A DNA stretch of 64,000 nucleotides from Rutpela maculata (taxonomy: Eukaryota > Arthropoda > Insecta > Coleoptera > Cerambycidae): positions 2,418,001 through 2,482,000 of the forward strand of contig OW386287.2 of assembly GCA_936432065.2 (NCBI GenBank), in the 5' to 3' direction. A model generated the notes under the pieces. That model was not told where the DNA came from, searched no databases, and worked only from the letters and a program-made list of their open reading frames with translations. This document shows, piece by piece, positions 1 to 11,501 of the stretch; the stretch's first letter is position 1; every line of letters begins with the position of its first letter. The position numbers and the translations under genes were made by a program.

Positions 1-32
1 TGAGCTGCCGAAAAAGCCACCTAGCTCCCGCT
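1..32. mobile_element. Terminal fragment of a foldback element (family of 12345-13247)
   Basis: The first 32 bases are the exact reverse complement of 12344-12375, which is the left terminus of a complete foldback element in this window. The rest of this copy lies outside the window to the left. Confidence 0.7.
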
Positions 33-477
33 CTATTCCCTGACTTTTATAAATAAACCAAGCGGGACTTATTGCGAGATATAACTCACTTGATAACTGT
101 TGAAAGTCTAACTGAAGTACAAGCCAAAAAAAACTTGAAGGCTCAAGATGTCAATGTATACAGGGTGTTTTTGAAACACGTCCATATATTCAGATTTGTA
201 AATACTCACTTCTTCCCGGTACATGCAAAAATATTGATTTACCAAAATGTTTAAAAACAAGCGAGAAAATAAATTTTGAATATTACAAACAAATATAGAG
301 TACGCCCATGATGTGATGATCTTTTCGCATCTAACCATAACCTTGACCTATATTCTCATCGTGCCGCGTGACGCTTCGGTGTCAAATCGCAAAAAGAAAT
401 CCAACAGGTATAAATATTAGCACAGCAAGTGACAACAGCGTGGTGTTTACTGCTGCCAAAATACATACTAGCATTTT
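33..477. other. Non-coding AT-rich stretch
   Basis: Small overlapping open frames occur on both strands, but none resembles a known protein. I see no RNA gene or TIR here. Confidence 0.4.
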
Positions 478-1420
478 TTATGTCACTGATAAAAGATTAA
501 ATTGGATAAGACCAGAATGGAACAAGTTATTCATAGAGCTAGTTTTAGAGGTTGTGTTAATATAAGTATTGTGTTTGTGCCGAGTACTATATTGGTGGAC
601 ATCACTTACAAATCTTATTTGTTCTTTTAAGTAATTTGGTAATAAGTTATTAACAATTTTATAAATAAAAATCATTGTGTATATGTAAATATAGGTCTTA
701 GTGTCGAACCAGTTTGAGATATTTAACATCAAGTTAACGCTTGTATACAAGTTACATTCTAAAATAATTCGCATTGCTTTGTCTTGAAGTTTTTGTAGTC
801 TCTTAGTGTTTGCATTGAGGTATAAATTAATGAACAGCAGTATGTAAAGTGTGGCCGAATTATATATGATCATTTTACTTCCAACTGACAGGACAGGCGT
901 CTTCTAAAGAAGCCAATTTCTTTACCTATTTTCTTAGACACATAGTCAACGTGATCGCTTAGTTTTAGTTCCCTGTCTATAACGATCCCTAAGGAATATT
1001 TTTTACATGTTCTACATTTTTATTATTTAAAATGACATTTAAATTACGTTCATTAAATGAGTTGTATAGACAATTTGAACCAATAAACATTCATTTTGAC
1101 TTAATTTCATTTACTTTTAATTTATTTTCCTTGAATTTGTTTGAGGCGTATCTTAGTTCCAAGTTTACCGCGTCCACCAATTCATTAAAATCAATATCAG
1201 CATAATATATTAACGTAACATCTGCAAAAAGATGGATATGCATTTTTTCAAGATATTCCCGAGATCATTAATATATAGTATGAAGAGTAATGACCCAAGG
1301 ATGCTTCCTTGAGGTACCCCGAAATTGTTTACGATAGGCCCTGACTTATTATTTACTTTGATTATTTGTTAACGATTTGAAAGACAACTCTCAAACCAAT
1401 GCAACACCGCGTTGAGCTGT
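478..1420 (-). pseudogene. LINE reverse transcriptase relic (C-terminal half)
   Basis: Read on the minus strand, the stretch near 1320-1265 encodes the RT motif GVPQGSILGSLLFILYIND. It is followed by YADIDFNELVDAV, then LKVNEIKS and the C-terminal domain in the 131-codon frame at 873-478 (LQKLQDKAMRIILECN, KIVNNLLPNYL, DVHQYSTRH). This is the usual order of motif B, motif C region, thumb and tail in non-LTR retrotransposons. Motif C is damaged and frames shift several times, so it is a dead, 5'-truncated copy. The N-terminal RT motifs and the endonuclease are absent. The clade is probably in the Jockey/CR1 group, but I cannot settle this by eye. Confidence 0.8.
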
Positions 1421-2390
1421 TTCGCGAATTGGCATACATATTATTAATAACGTTAAAAATAAAACTATGCAATACATATGGAAAATATGTTCTGAATACT
1501 TAAATGGCTGTAGAGTTAACAGTAGAAAAATTTCACTGCAAAACAAAGGTGACCTGATATTTGCTTTTGAATTGAAAATCACATGTGAAAAAGTAATTTA
1601 TATTGATACTAGCGTTGATATGTATTTCAACCCGCTATTTATTTCCACATATTTAATAGAGTCATTTGCCGATAAAACTGTAATCTCGTCGAGATATTTC
1701 GTTGAAAGCTGTTTTGCGGATAATTTTGGTACGTGCATAAAATTTTTGCGTTCGTGATAATATGAATTATCTCCGGCACGTTAAATTCTAGTAGCCTAAT
1801 AACGGACCACTAACATAAAATAAACTGGTTTTATAAATAGGGAATTAAAGTTAAGGCCGACCGCGGATGGCGGCGGGAAACTTAAGAACTTTTTACGTGC
1901 GTGTGAGCTTTAATACAAAATCATTAATTTTTTTCATCGTGGAGCTACAACCGTAAAATTTTAACGTTCCGTGTTGGCAAATTTAATGCGGCGACGAAAA
2001 CTTATTTGGCGCAATATTGTTACCCTCGTGTCGATGTCGATCTCGCCTACCTATCTTGCAAGCCATTGGTCGGTTAGTGTGTCCTTTATCTTTAAATGCG
2101 GCACCATACCGCATATGGACTATTTGAAGGATTTGGGGATTAAGTTACATGTACTGCTTAACTTCTTATTAGATTATTTGTATTACTTGAAAAATTAAAG
2201 AAATTAACATTGTTTACAGTGTAAAATATAAGTAAAAAGTTGTTCAATAAATAATTCCATTTTGTTAATTAAAAAATTATAAAGTGGTCAAGTATTTAAC
2301 AAAATTTTGCAAAGTAAACAAATAGAAATGATCCTTTGCATCGCATCTGACTCTTTTTTCTCCAATTTGTCGTATAGTTAATGTAATTTT
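1421..2390. other. Unassigned AT-rich DNA
   Basis: Short open frames at 1467-1757 (+) and 1971-2198 (+) match nothing I recognise. A GC-rich patch near 1855-1880 stands out but has no partner in the window. I see no RNA gene. Confidence 0.4.
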
Positions 2391-2589
2391 ATATATTCTA
2401 CCCAATTCAGGTTATCTGCAATGTCATTTTGCGCCCAACCAGCAGGTTTGTATTACAATTTAACTGTTCTGCAATTATTTTGTTTTATTATTATCTCATT
2501 AATGATTCTAAAATACAAATTGATTATATTAGAGTTGCAGAAAACACTATTTTGTTGTCTACACTGAACATTTTGTCAATTTATTATTA

Positions 2590-3312
2590 AAACGTTTCTG
2601 CACCAAAGTTATAAAATATCTTACAAAGCTGGTAATTTAGTTTAAAAAAGTTTCCGTGACAAACCTATAAAACATTCAACTTATAAAACTAAATTATTTT
2701 ATAACACTTTTTAATGTTTGTAATGTTTAGCAGCATTTTTAGTACCGCTGTAAGTATATATTAAAATTATTTTATATTTGTTTCCCATCATCTTATAAAA
2801 CAGTTATATTAAAGGAGTATCTGTGGCAGTTTTGTTTTTGAGTTGTTCCAAAGTATGCTATATAATTATAACGAAAAAATTTGCTGCAATATGGAAACGG
2901 CAACAGAGTCGTTATAAAATAAAAATATTTACTTGAACATAAAAACACTGCGGCTAACTATACAATAAAACATGTTTGAAACAACTGATTCCCTGCGTTA
3001 GTTGTTTGTTTATATCTCTTATACTTAGTTTGTTAATTTTTCAATTTTTAATACGTTCATCTGAGATGATATTATAAAGAGGTTTTGAAGGGTGCCGAAA
3101 ACGAACACAAACTTAAAATTGCATCATTTACACACCACTGACTTTTAGATGAAACTTTTGATAAAATGTTAGGTCAAATAAATGCTTAACTTTACAAAAT
3201 GTCAACAACGACTCTGAAGTATTTTATAAGACGGTGTCAATTTTACATTTGTAGCTGCCGTAAAAACGTTTTGAAAGTGTTCCTGCGAGTAATGCCGTTT
3301 TATAAAATAAAA
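2590..3312. repeat. AT-rich stretch with repeated TTATAAAA motifs
   Basis: About nine copies of TTATAAAA(C) or close variants occur on either strand, near 2609, 2666, 2681, 2697, 2791, 2915, 3070, 3222 and 3300. The spacing is irregular. This could be the subterminal region of a degraded DNA transposon or simple AT-rich drift. No coding potential is visible. Confidence 0.3.
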
Positions 3313-3313
3313 T

Positions 3314-3660
3314 TTGAAATTTGGTACACGTATGTACTTTAACGAGATCTGGAACTAGATTATATTTTCATCTTATTCCGTCGAAGGGTTTGGGGGTAAA
3401 TGGGGGGTAAATAGGTAAATCAAGCAGGTAAGAGTGCATAAAATTGGTATTGAGTATATACAAAAGAAGCCACCCCCACCCCACTACCGATATGGGATAT
3501 CGTTTTATGGGTTTCTGGGGTAGACGATTTTAAATATTATTATTATTAAAGTTCCATAAACAATTATTTCCACGTACAAATTTTTTTCGTTGTGAGAGAC
3601 TTGGATAGAAAATCTGGATGTAGAAGTAGTGATTCCTTGGGCAGCGGTTTTTTTACTCAA
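3314..3660 (+). repeat. Truncated ACTTCCAC-family repeat, 3' part
   Basis: This stretch matches the interior and 3' end of the repeat seen at 30580-31275. It has the GAGATCTGGAACTAGATTAT block, the TTCCGTCGAAGGGTT block, a run of CCACCCC, a TATCGTTTTATGGGTTT block, and the terminal GATTCCTTGGGCAGCGG. The 5' terminal hairpin is missing. The same family recurs at about 29.3, 30.6, 32.5, 38.9, 47.9 and 60.4 kb. Confidence 0.75.
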
Positions 3661-4257
3661 CATCTGCTTGCAACATCTATTCTATTGGTCAACCTTTATT
3701 CATTTTACTGATCATTTAGCAGATATATTTTACGTTTAAATAGAATACGGTGCGTTAAAATCAAAATATTAATGTGTTTATTGACCATACTTATATTTTC
3801 TGGTAAACTATGTGTTGATTTCTTTTAGTGTTTCATATGAAAGAATTCAGTTTCTATTCCCTTTATGAATTCGCGCAATTCTATATAAATATTTTTATAT
3901 CGTAATAACTTTTATCTCACCGTTATCAAGCATGACAGTTTATTTACTTGATGCATACTTTATGTCCTTAATTTTATTACTGTTTTTATTTTAATGTGCG
4001 TACGTGTATCATTGAATTAAATATATATAGAGTTCAGTATATCACTAAAATAACTACTTATATCATCACTCTATTAATATCCGTTTGAGGCAGTACTTCA
4101 AAAATGAATTTTGAATGGAATTGTTTTGTTACAGCGATTATTTTGGTTTTAATTTTTTTTTTAAGTATTGAACTTGTCAAATGAGAAGTTTTAGATTAAA
4201 TTTGTCAATTGTCGAATTAAACAAGACCTACAAATAAACTTTGATACTTTGTTAACT
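3661..4257. other. Unassigned AT-rich DNA
   Basis: AT-rich, with no long open frame, no terminal repeats and no RNA gene that I can support. Confidence 0.4.
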
Positions 4258-5949
4258 ACACCGCACAAAACAAATAGAAGGGTACAGTCAAATGGGCTGA
4301 AAATATAGTATGTTGTAATTCATAATATCCTGATCAAAAGTTTTCAACGGTGTAATGTCTGAAAATTGTCAGTTTTTGAGATATGAAAGTTCAAAGGTCA
4401 GGAATGTACCCGCTAATGTCCTAATGTCATAGTTGAGAGTATCATATGACATAAGGAGTGGTTTAACATTGTTATCACCCCCCCCCCCCCACCTGTATAG
4501 TTCATGCCGAAGTTGCAAAGACCCCTAAAGTACATGGCGTGGTTTTCGAGGGAGGCCAACACGATGGTGATAGTCGCGCGGTTCCTACCCCCACGAACTA
4601 CCTCCAAATGCAAAAAACCACCCATTTTTCCCATTTTTAGTTGTCAGGCATGCGAGGACTTGTTGGATCGTTTTTTTCCGAGGAAACTCAATATGTCCTG
4701 TAAAATTTCACAACCAGATATCCTAACAACCCCCCGGGGGTTGAAACCACCCCCTCCCTCAATTCTGAACTGTCCCTCAAAGAGAAGGTTTGAAGGGTGG
4801 AGAACACGATCGATCGTGGCATCACTTTCTTCTTAGTCCTCAAAAATTACCTTTGCATGCCCAAAACCATCGGTTTTTCTTACAGTGAGACCACAAGCGC
4901 TCATTGGATCAGATTTTCTAGGGAGAGAATTTTTTTATTGCAGCTTAAGAGAAGTTTGATAGGACGGGTTATGCGCATGTATGTATAGTCGTGTATATGC
5001 ATAGTCGATTTTTTTTTTATTATATATTCATTTTCACATTATGTGCATGATTTTTATTCTTATGCTAGGCATGCGTTATATATGATTATTATTAAATGTT
5101 AATTTATTCTTCGCCGTTTACAAATTAGATCACAACTGTTCTGACCAATCGGAATGGACATTATACTCTTCAATGAGATTTGCATCCATCTGGGTACATT
5201 CACCATCATCATCACTATCGTTTTATGCATTTAGGGGTAGTTGGTTAGGGCTGTGAGGCTAAATAATATCAGCATCATATTCCCCGCAATTGAAACCGTA
5301 TAGAAAACAATTTTCAGCACGTTTGGATGTTCTTTGCATGCTTCGGTATTGAGGGAGGGGGTGGTTTCAAACCCCGGGGGTCGTTAAGATGCCTGGTTGT
5401 GAAATTTCACAGAACATATTGAGTTTCATCAAAAAAAAGACCCGATCCAGGAAATCCTTGCATGTCTGACAACGAAGAATGGGAAAAAGGGGCGATTTTT
5501 TGCGTTTGGGGGCTAGGGACCGCGCGACTATCTCTCTCAATCGTGTTGGCTGCCCTCGAAAATGGGGGGTAGCTATGTTTGGTCGCTACCCTTACACTTT
5601 TTGGGTTTAATCTATTTTTTGCAACTTTGGTATGGACTAATGTTTCTAACGTGGACATGCATATGACAACTCATATGTCTCTATCGTACGTACATAAATG
5701 CGTAAGAAAGTGAAAGTATGTTCATATGTGCAAACACATTAGAACACCGTTAAACAACTCCTTATATCATATTATACTCTCAACTATGACATTAGCGGGT
5801 ACCGATATTCCTGACCTTTTGACCTTTCAAAAACTGGCCATTTTCAGACATTGTGCCCATAAAAACTTTTAATCAGGATATTATGAAGTACAACATACTA
5901 CATTTTCAGCTCATTTGATTGTACCTTCTTCATTTGTTTTGTGCGGTGT
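4258..5949. mobile_element. Foldback element, about 1.7 kb, with 500-600 bp arms
   Basis: The ends ACACCGCACAAAACAAAT (left) and its complement near 5932-5949 (right) begin two long inverted arms. Further matching blocks are TGACATTAGCGGGTA-type sequence (about 4415 against 5795), the CGCGCGACTATC-type block (4575 against 5520) and TTGAGGGAGGGGGTGGTTTC (5351 against its complement at 4743-4765). The spacer at about 4770-5338 is single copy. The frames at 4504-4836 (+) and 5407-5658 (-) are mirror frames through the two arms, not evidence of a gene. A single-arm copy sits at 13990-14330. The superfamily is unknown. Confidence 0.85.
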
Positions 5950-6724
5950 TCTCTGCGTTTGGAGCTCAGAGTTTTTATTTTAATTTATATTTCTTTTTTA
6001 AATTTGAATTGGTTGCTTCAATGCTTATATTTTTGTCCCTGCTGGTTGAAAATAACTCAGAACTACAATTTGTAAAATTACATCGAATAAAGCGTCTGTA
6101 AGAACATAACGCAGGTTGATACGAAAAATTTACCTCTCCAACTTGAGTTCTTTGTATCAAGTTTTTTTTCGTCTTCGTTCTTTCATTCCTTTATTTATTT
6201 AATAAATTGCTTAAATTTAAAAAAAGGGCAACACATTTCGTTATGTTATAAATGTTTCAATTTTTGTCTTACTGAATGTTTTTTTTAAGTTGCTTGTTTT
6301 TTGCATACCTTTTGACTCTTCGCTTTAATTTAAGATAAATTGCTTTGTTTAGCTTTTGTTTATAAAAATTATATATTTAATTTTTTATTTTAACTTATTT
6401 TTTTTACTAATGAAATATTTTTGTCGAACTCCTCTATACGTTTCCTGAAATATATAAGGAATGAAAAACCAGACTACAACCAACAGCTATTCTCCGGACT
6501 AATGCCCCGCCGAGCGCTGAATTACAAATTACAAGCCTGGCCGCGTTAAGTGCAATAACTATGTATTGCCACAAAACGCTACAGTTTCGAATGTAACAGA
6601 CACCAGCCGAAAGACTTATTCCTACTGAAAGGAGCTCTCGTGCCAGCCATCTCACACCATTATTTTTTTGTAGTGAATTTTATTCATTCAGTTAGTGTGA
6701 CTGGTTTAAATAATTTAAAACCTT
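5950..6724. other. T-rich DNA with an unassigned denser patch
   Basis: Mostly T-rich sequence. The part at 6430-6650 is less AT-rich and may derive from an exon or a different repeat, but no protein family is recognisable. I see no RNA gene. Confidence 0.35.
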
Positions 6725-7535
6725 ATAGTTCAGGAACGGCGTCATCGAAAGAGGGTGATAGTTACTTTAAACGAGGTAGTAGATTTTTTTTATGTTGTAT
6801 GTATTGTAGAGAGTATGTAGAATCTAAGTTTTAGACCTCCAAACCCTTGGCGGCAAATTTTTGTGTGGACGAAAAAACCACGAATTTTTGGCACTTTTTT
6901 CAGTTTGTGGCCTATAACTTAAAAACAATGCATCCAATCGAAAAGTCGTCTATTATCAAAATTAAAGAGCATTAAATTTCGCTTCGAAAGTTGAAATTTC
7001 ATCAAGAGGTATGGGCGTAATTGGCAGTCGAATAACAACAATTTTAAAAACTTGTAAAAAATTCACACTGGTCAGGTAACTTTTTAAACGTCTTCAGCTC
7101 TGAAACGGCCAATCTAAATGAAAAAATCTATAGAATGAAAGTTGTAGAGCATGTAATTTCAAGTTCATAGATTACCTGATTTTCCAATTTCGATCAATAT
7201 AAATAAATAAAAATAAAAAATAATAATAATAAAAAAAATACGCCCATACCTCTTGATGAAATTTCAACTTTGAGGTAGTCATTCAAAGCGAAATTTAATG
7301 CTCTTTAATTTTGATAATAGATGACTTTTCGATTGAATGCATTGTTTTTAAGTTATAGGCCACAAACTGAAAAAAGTGCCAAAAATTCGTGGTTTTTTCG
7401 TCCACACAAAAATTTGCCAAGGGTTTGGAGGTCTGAAACTCGGATTCTACATACTCTCTACAACATATATAAGATTTAAAAAAAAATCTACTACCTCATT
7501 CAAAGTAACTATAAAGTACCCCGTTATTGAACTAA
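6725..7535. mobile_element. Foldback element, about 0.8 kb
   Basis: Two arms of roughly 300 bp are inverted copies. The block GGTATGGGCGTAATTGG near 7011 is matched by CGCCCATACCTCTTGATGAA near 7241. The GTGTGGACGAAAAAACCACG block near 6863 is matched by its complement near 7390. The GAGAGTATGTAGAATC block near 6807 matches 7442-7460. The spacer is about 200 bp and ends in an A-rich run. No coding content is visible. Confidence 0.85.
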
Positions 7536-8072
7536 TATATAATAAGCGCATAAAAACAAACTGGTTATGAATAGGAGCAAAAATCTTGGGAGCGAGCGTT
7601 CCTCGCTTACCTGCTCCAACCTACTGTTTGTGGCGCTATGGCGACTCATGTACGTGTTATTGTCTTGCTTGTGTGAGTATAAAAAAGCGTCTGATGTTTT
7701 GGATGGAGGATTCCAATTCCGCATTTCTCTACTTTTATCTGGATTACTAATTAAATAATTAGGCTTAAAAATTAAGTATAGGATATTTCGTACATAATTA
7801 AGTGTGTGCAATCAGTTAATACTTGAAAATAAATTGATCGTGAATGAACAATTTGTCTTTAAGAGGGCTACAACATACCATTAAATGTGGGGTCCAATTT
7901 AAAAAAAAATTCGACGTCATAGCTGTAAAACATGGTGCAAAAAAATTAAAAATAGGTGACAATTTTTATATCTGAGTTTCTTCTGAAAACCAAACAGAAA
8001 AAATACGAACTTAATTCCTTACTTTTGGAACACAGTGTATATGAAAACTAATAAAAAAAAAACAATGACACA
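7536..8072. other. Unassigned sequence
   Basis: Short open frames on both strands (7524-7811 and 7567-7758) overlap each other and match nothing known. No repeats of note. Confidence 0.35.
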
Positions 8073-8820
8073 TACAGTGTGACCCATTTAAAATGGAAAC
8101 ACCTTTATAACTTTTTTATTTTCTGTCCGACTTGAACCAAATTTTACCAAAAGATAGAACATGTTAGGATCTACTTATGGCCAAAAAAACATTTGCCTCT
8201 TACAAATGCAAAGCTACCCGCGGTACCAAAATAAATGGAAAAAATAAAGAAAATCATATTACGCATTTTTTTATCGAAAAACTTTATTAATGAAAGTTGT
8301 TCAGAATTGTCAAAAAACCTAGAGTCCAAAATTTCAGCAACATTAAAAAATATTGAAATTTTATTTAAAACAATGTCCTAGTCCGAAAATATCATTTCAA
8401 TTGGTTTTTTTTCTTTAGAAAATTTTGCTATGACAATTTTGTTTGAAATTAAACGCAAGCTGTCAGGTATTTGTCAAGTGATTTGTGTTTTTTTAAATTT
8501 TGTCGAAATTTTGGACTTCAAAACAAAATTTAATATTTTTTAACATTGCTGAAATTTTGGACTCTAGGTTTTTGGACAATTCTGAACAAGTTTCATTAAT
8601 GAAGTTTTCCGATAAAAAAATGCCTAATATGATTTCTTTATTTTGTCAATTTATTTTGGTACCGCAGGTGGCTTTGCATTTGTAGGAGGGGAATGTTTTT
8701 TTGGCCATAAGTGGATTCTAATCTGTTTTATATTTTGCTAAAATTTGGTTCAAGTTGGACAAGAAATAAAAAAGTAATAAAGGTGTTTTCGTTTGAAATG
8801 GGTATGTCAATTGCAGTGTC
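8073..8820. mobile_element. Foldback MITE, about 0.75 kb
   Basis: The left arm holds GAAACACCTTTATAAC, CCGCGGTACCAAAATAAAT and CCTAGAGTCCAAAATTTCAG. Each is matched in reverse complement in the right arm near 8775, 8655 and 8545. The ends read ACAGTGTGACCCATTT on the left and AAATGGGTATGTCAATTGC on the right. The arms are about 300 bp. The 61-codon frame at 8500-8685 lies inside the right arm and is not a gene. Confidence 0.85.
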
Positions 8821-9745
8821 AATTTCTGGTTTTAAATAAATACAAAATTTATCTCATAGGATTAAGAACAACTCTGCGATACAAATGATGAGAAAAAACT
8901 ATAAAAATAATCAATCGATATTCCGTCAGGAGTGTACACTAAATCTATTTAGAATATCCATGCGAACATCTGTATCAAAATACTGCGCTTTGAATTTATT
9001 CCATTGTAGTCCAGGAGGCAGTGAAATTTTTTCGTACTTATTTTCCCAGTCGGTGTATATGAATTAATCTGTTCTCTTAGTGACAAAAAACAAGAATTTT
9101 TGAGTCTGGCTAAAATTTTTGGATGGATTCAAAAAATAAAAACACAATGCAAGTCCACTTATTTTCCCAGTCATAAATATTTTACATTTACTAAAGTGGA
9201 ACATAAAGTTTATGAAAATAGCAGTCTGGCTTATCTCAGATAGCGGAAAGTGAGTCTGGCTGAAAATTTGCGGATTTCAAAATTTGACGAATTTTGCGGA
9301 TCCGTAACCCTCATTTTGCCAGGCTTGAAATTTAGCACATAAATTGATACAATTCTAAACTGTAATTAAAAATAAGTCTGGCTCATTTAAGAAATTGGCA
9401 AATGAGTCTGGCGGCATCTTCAAAATGGGAAAAATAGAAAATTTTTGCTCTTATTTTCCCGGATTTGAAAATTTGCCACATGATAGATTATACTGTAATT
9501 TCATAGAAAATACACGTCTGGCTGACATTTACAATCACGAAGGCCTTGCCAGACTCACAAGCCAGGTAGTTAAACGAGGAGTGGAATAGCAGCACGTGCG
9601 TATTTAGGTAACGATGCTGGAATAATTAGGTAATGACGTTACCTGAGCGCAGCTGCCTAGACCCCTAACTGTCCCTTGTATACCTATCTCTGTCAGTTAC
9701 TCGGATTTTGAGTTCGTTCTTACTACCATATGACAATATACACTA

Positions 9746-9850
9746 TAGTGATGGGTCGAACCAGCTATTTTTGTTTAGCAGCTACTTCTGCTACTGCCAC
9801 TTTCAATTAGCAGTTAAAAATAGCTGCTATTTTAATAGCAGCTATTTTTT
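9746..9850 (+). mobile_element. hAT-like terminus with repeated TAGCAGCTA motifs
   Basis: TAGTGATGGG at 9746-9755 matches the terminal bases of the complete hAT MITE at 21783. It is followed by several AGCAGCTA and TAGCTGCTA motifs within 100 bp, as in hAT subterminal regions. No matching CCCATCACTA end was found downstream, so only one end is supported. Confidence 0.45.
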
Positions 9851-9867
9851 AGCATTAGTTGTTGTTT

Positions 9868-10045
9868 TGGCTAAATGGCACATATTAACAGTATTAGCAC
9901 TATTAGCAGATAACAAATGAAACTTTATATAAAAAAAATGCAATATCTGTATGGGTGGCTAAATGGCGCATATTAACAGTATTAACAGATAACAAATGAA
10001 ACTTTATATAAAAAAACGCAATATCTGTATGGGTGGTTAAATATG
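9868..10045. repeat. Tandem duplication of an about 88-bp unit
   Basis: The unit beginning GGCTAAATGGCACATATTAA and ending ATCTGTATGGGTGG is repeated directly, at about 9868-9957 and 9958-10043. The second copy has lost an internal TTAGCACTA-type segment. It lies inside the GTCTGGC-containing element. Confidence 0.8.
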
Positions 10046-10612
10046 ATTAGTTTTAAAAGAAATATAAATTATCTCTATAACGTTTATTACAGTTTATTTT
10101 TGTATTCAATTACTTAATGCTGTCATAAAAAAGAACATGTACGTATGACACTAATCACCTGTATAATTGAACGTGCCGAATTCAGCGCGCCTGACGATCA
10201 TTAGACGAGTCTGGCAAGGCTTTAGGGGTGTTCCACATTAGCCAGATTGTATTTTAAGCTGTTATTATAATATAGGCCATCATCTGATCAATTTTCATGA
10301 CTGCGAAAATGAAGGAAATTTTTTTGATGAAAACTTTTCAGTTTTTCACCTGCCAGACATATTATCCATACTCACAGATTAGCCAGACTATTTTTTTTAC
10401 TTAACTTCAGTATACCTCTTTCTACTAGAACTATTTTTATCACTGGGAAAAAAAGGGCAGTGTATTCGTATGTTCTGACGCATTTTCCGCCTCAACCCAT
10501 CGGAAAACCCCCCCTAAATATATATGAATTTCGCTTAGAATTACTAACCGAACAATTCTCTCGATGTTTGCTGACTGGGAAAATAAGTACCGAAAATCGT
10601 CACTGCCTCCTG

Positions 10613-11500
10613 TACTATTGCATCGGTTGTTTTTCTGCCAAATCGCTATTAATTCTATATCGCCGAGTTTATTTCGGATCGCTCGACGTATAACAAAGGT
10701 TCTATTTGTAAAATATGAAGTTTTTATCCGCAATAAAAGTTTTCAAAAGGCATCTCAATATGGATCCTCGACTAGGAGGACATTGGCGAGACACAATAGA
10801 CAACAATCTCTAAACGTCGTTAATAAAGAATAAAGTAAGGGGATAAATCCCGACGCATGTGGCGTCTAGATGGCTGGCGTCGCGACGGTGCTCAGCTGCG
10901 ACAACTGCACCAGAAAGGATTACACTGTAATACACACCATGTAACTCTTACACTTGCCCGAGGTCGATGCCTTTCCCGCTGCAATAGTTATTTAAAGATA
11001 ACTCCTTAGCTTTAGTGACAAACGTAATAATAAGAAAGTTTCCTCATTCCCCTTCGAGTGGTTATTTTTTGGTCTTTGCTCCCACAACGCTAAGTGTTTA
11101 TAAGGTGGCGCTATTTTAGGACGCAACTGTAGTTGGTAATATTTCATATGTGATCGTTTTGATAGTGCTTCCTTTTTTACGAAAATAAATACACATGCTC
11201 TTAGACAGATGCCAAAGTCTATCTTGAAATCGAGCAGCTGATGTTCTACATTTGTTAGATTGGACGCTTATCGTTTGTTTTTTCGTGTAATTATTTTTAA
11301 TGAGGATTTTTGGAGCTTGGTCAGCTATTAGCTAATATTGCTTAATTATGCATGATTATAATTATGCGATTCGTCCTACATTTTTTAATCATACAAGACT
11401 ATTGCATTTAAGTATGTATAGTAGTAAAACGAGAAAACAGATTATTCGAGCCTAGAACTATCCTTCTGAAGGTTTAATTATTTTTTTTTAGTTTCTAGAC
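10613..11500. other. Unassigned sequence
   Basis: Several short open frames (10460-10833) overlap on both strands. No family is recognisable. The 10850-10980 part is less AT-rich than its surroundings. I cannot support a gene or RNA. Confidence 0.35.
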
Positions 11501-11501
11501 A

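Larger units (their letters stand above)
8997..10612. mobile_element. Large inverted-repeat element with GTCTGGC subterminal motifs
   Basis: The block at 8997-9082 (containing GGAGGCAGTGA and ACTTATTTTCCCAGTC) is inverted at about 10530-10612. A third copy of ACTTATTTTCCCAGTC lies at 9157-9180. Inside, GTCTGGC occurs in the forward sense at 9104, 9224, 9254, 9376, 9406 and 9516. The complement GCCAGAC occurs at 9548, 10352 and 10382, with a forward copy at 10209. GCCTTGCCAGACTC (9543) pairs with its inverse near 10207-10221. Such clustered motifs suggest transposase-binding subterminal repeats, which is an inference. The middle holds a hAT-like end (9746) and a tandem duplication. No transposase frame remains. 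Confidence 0.6.
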
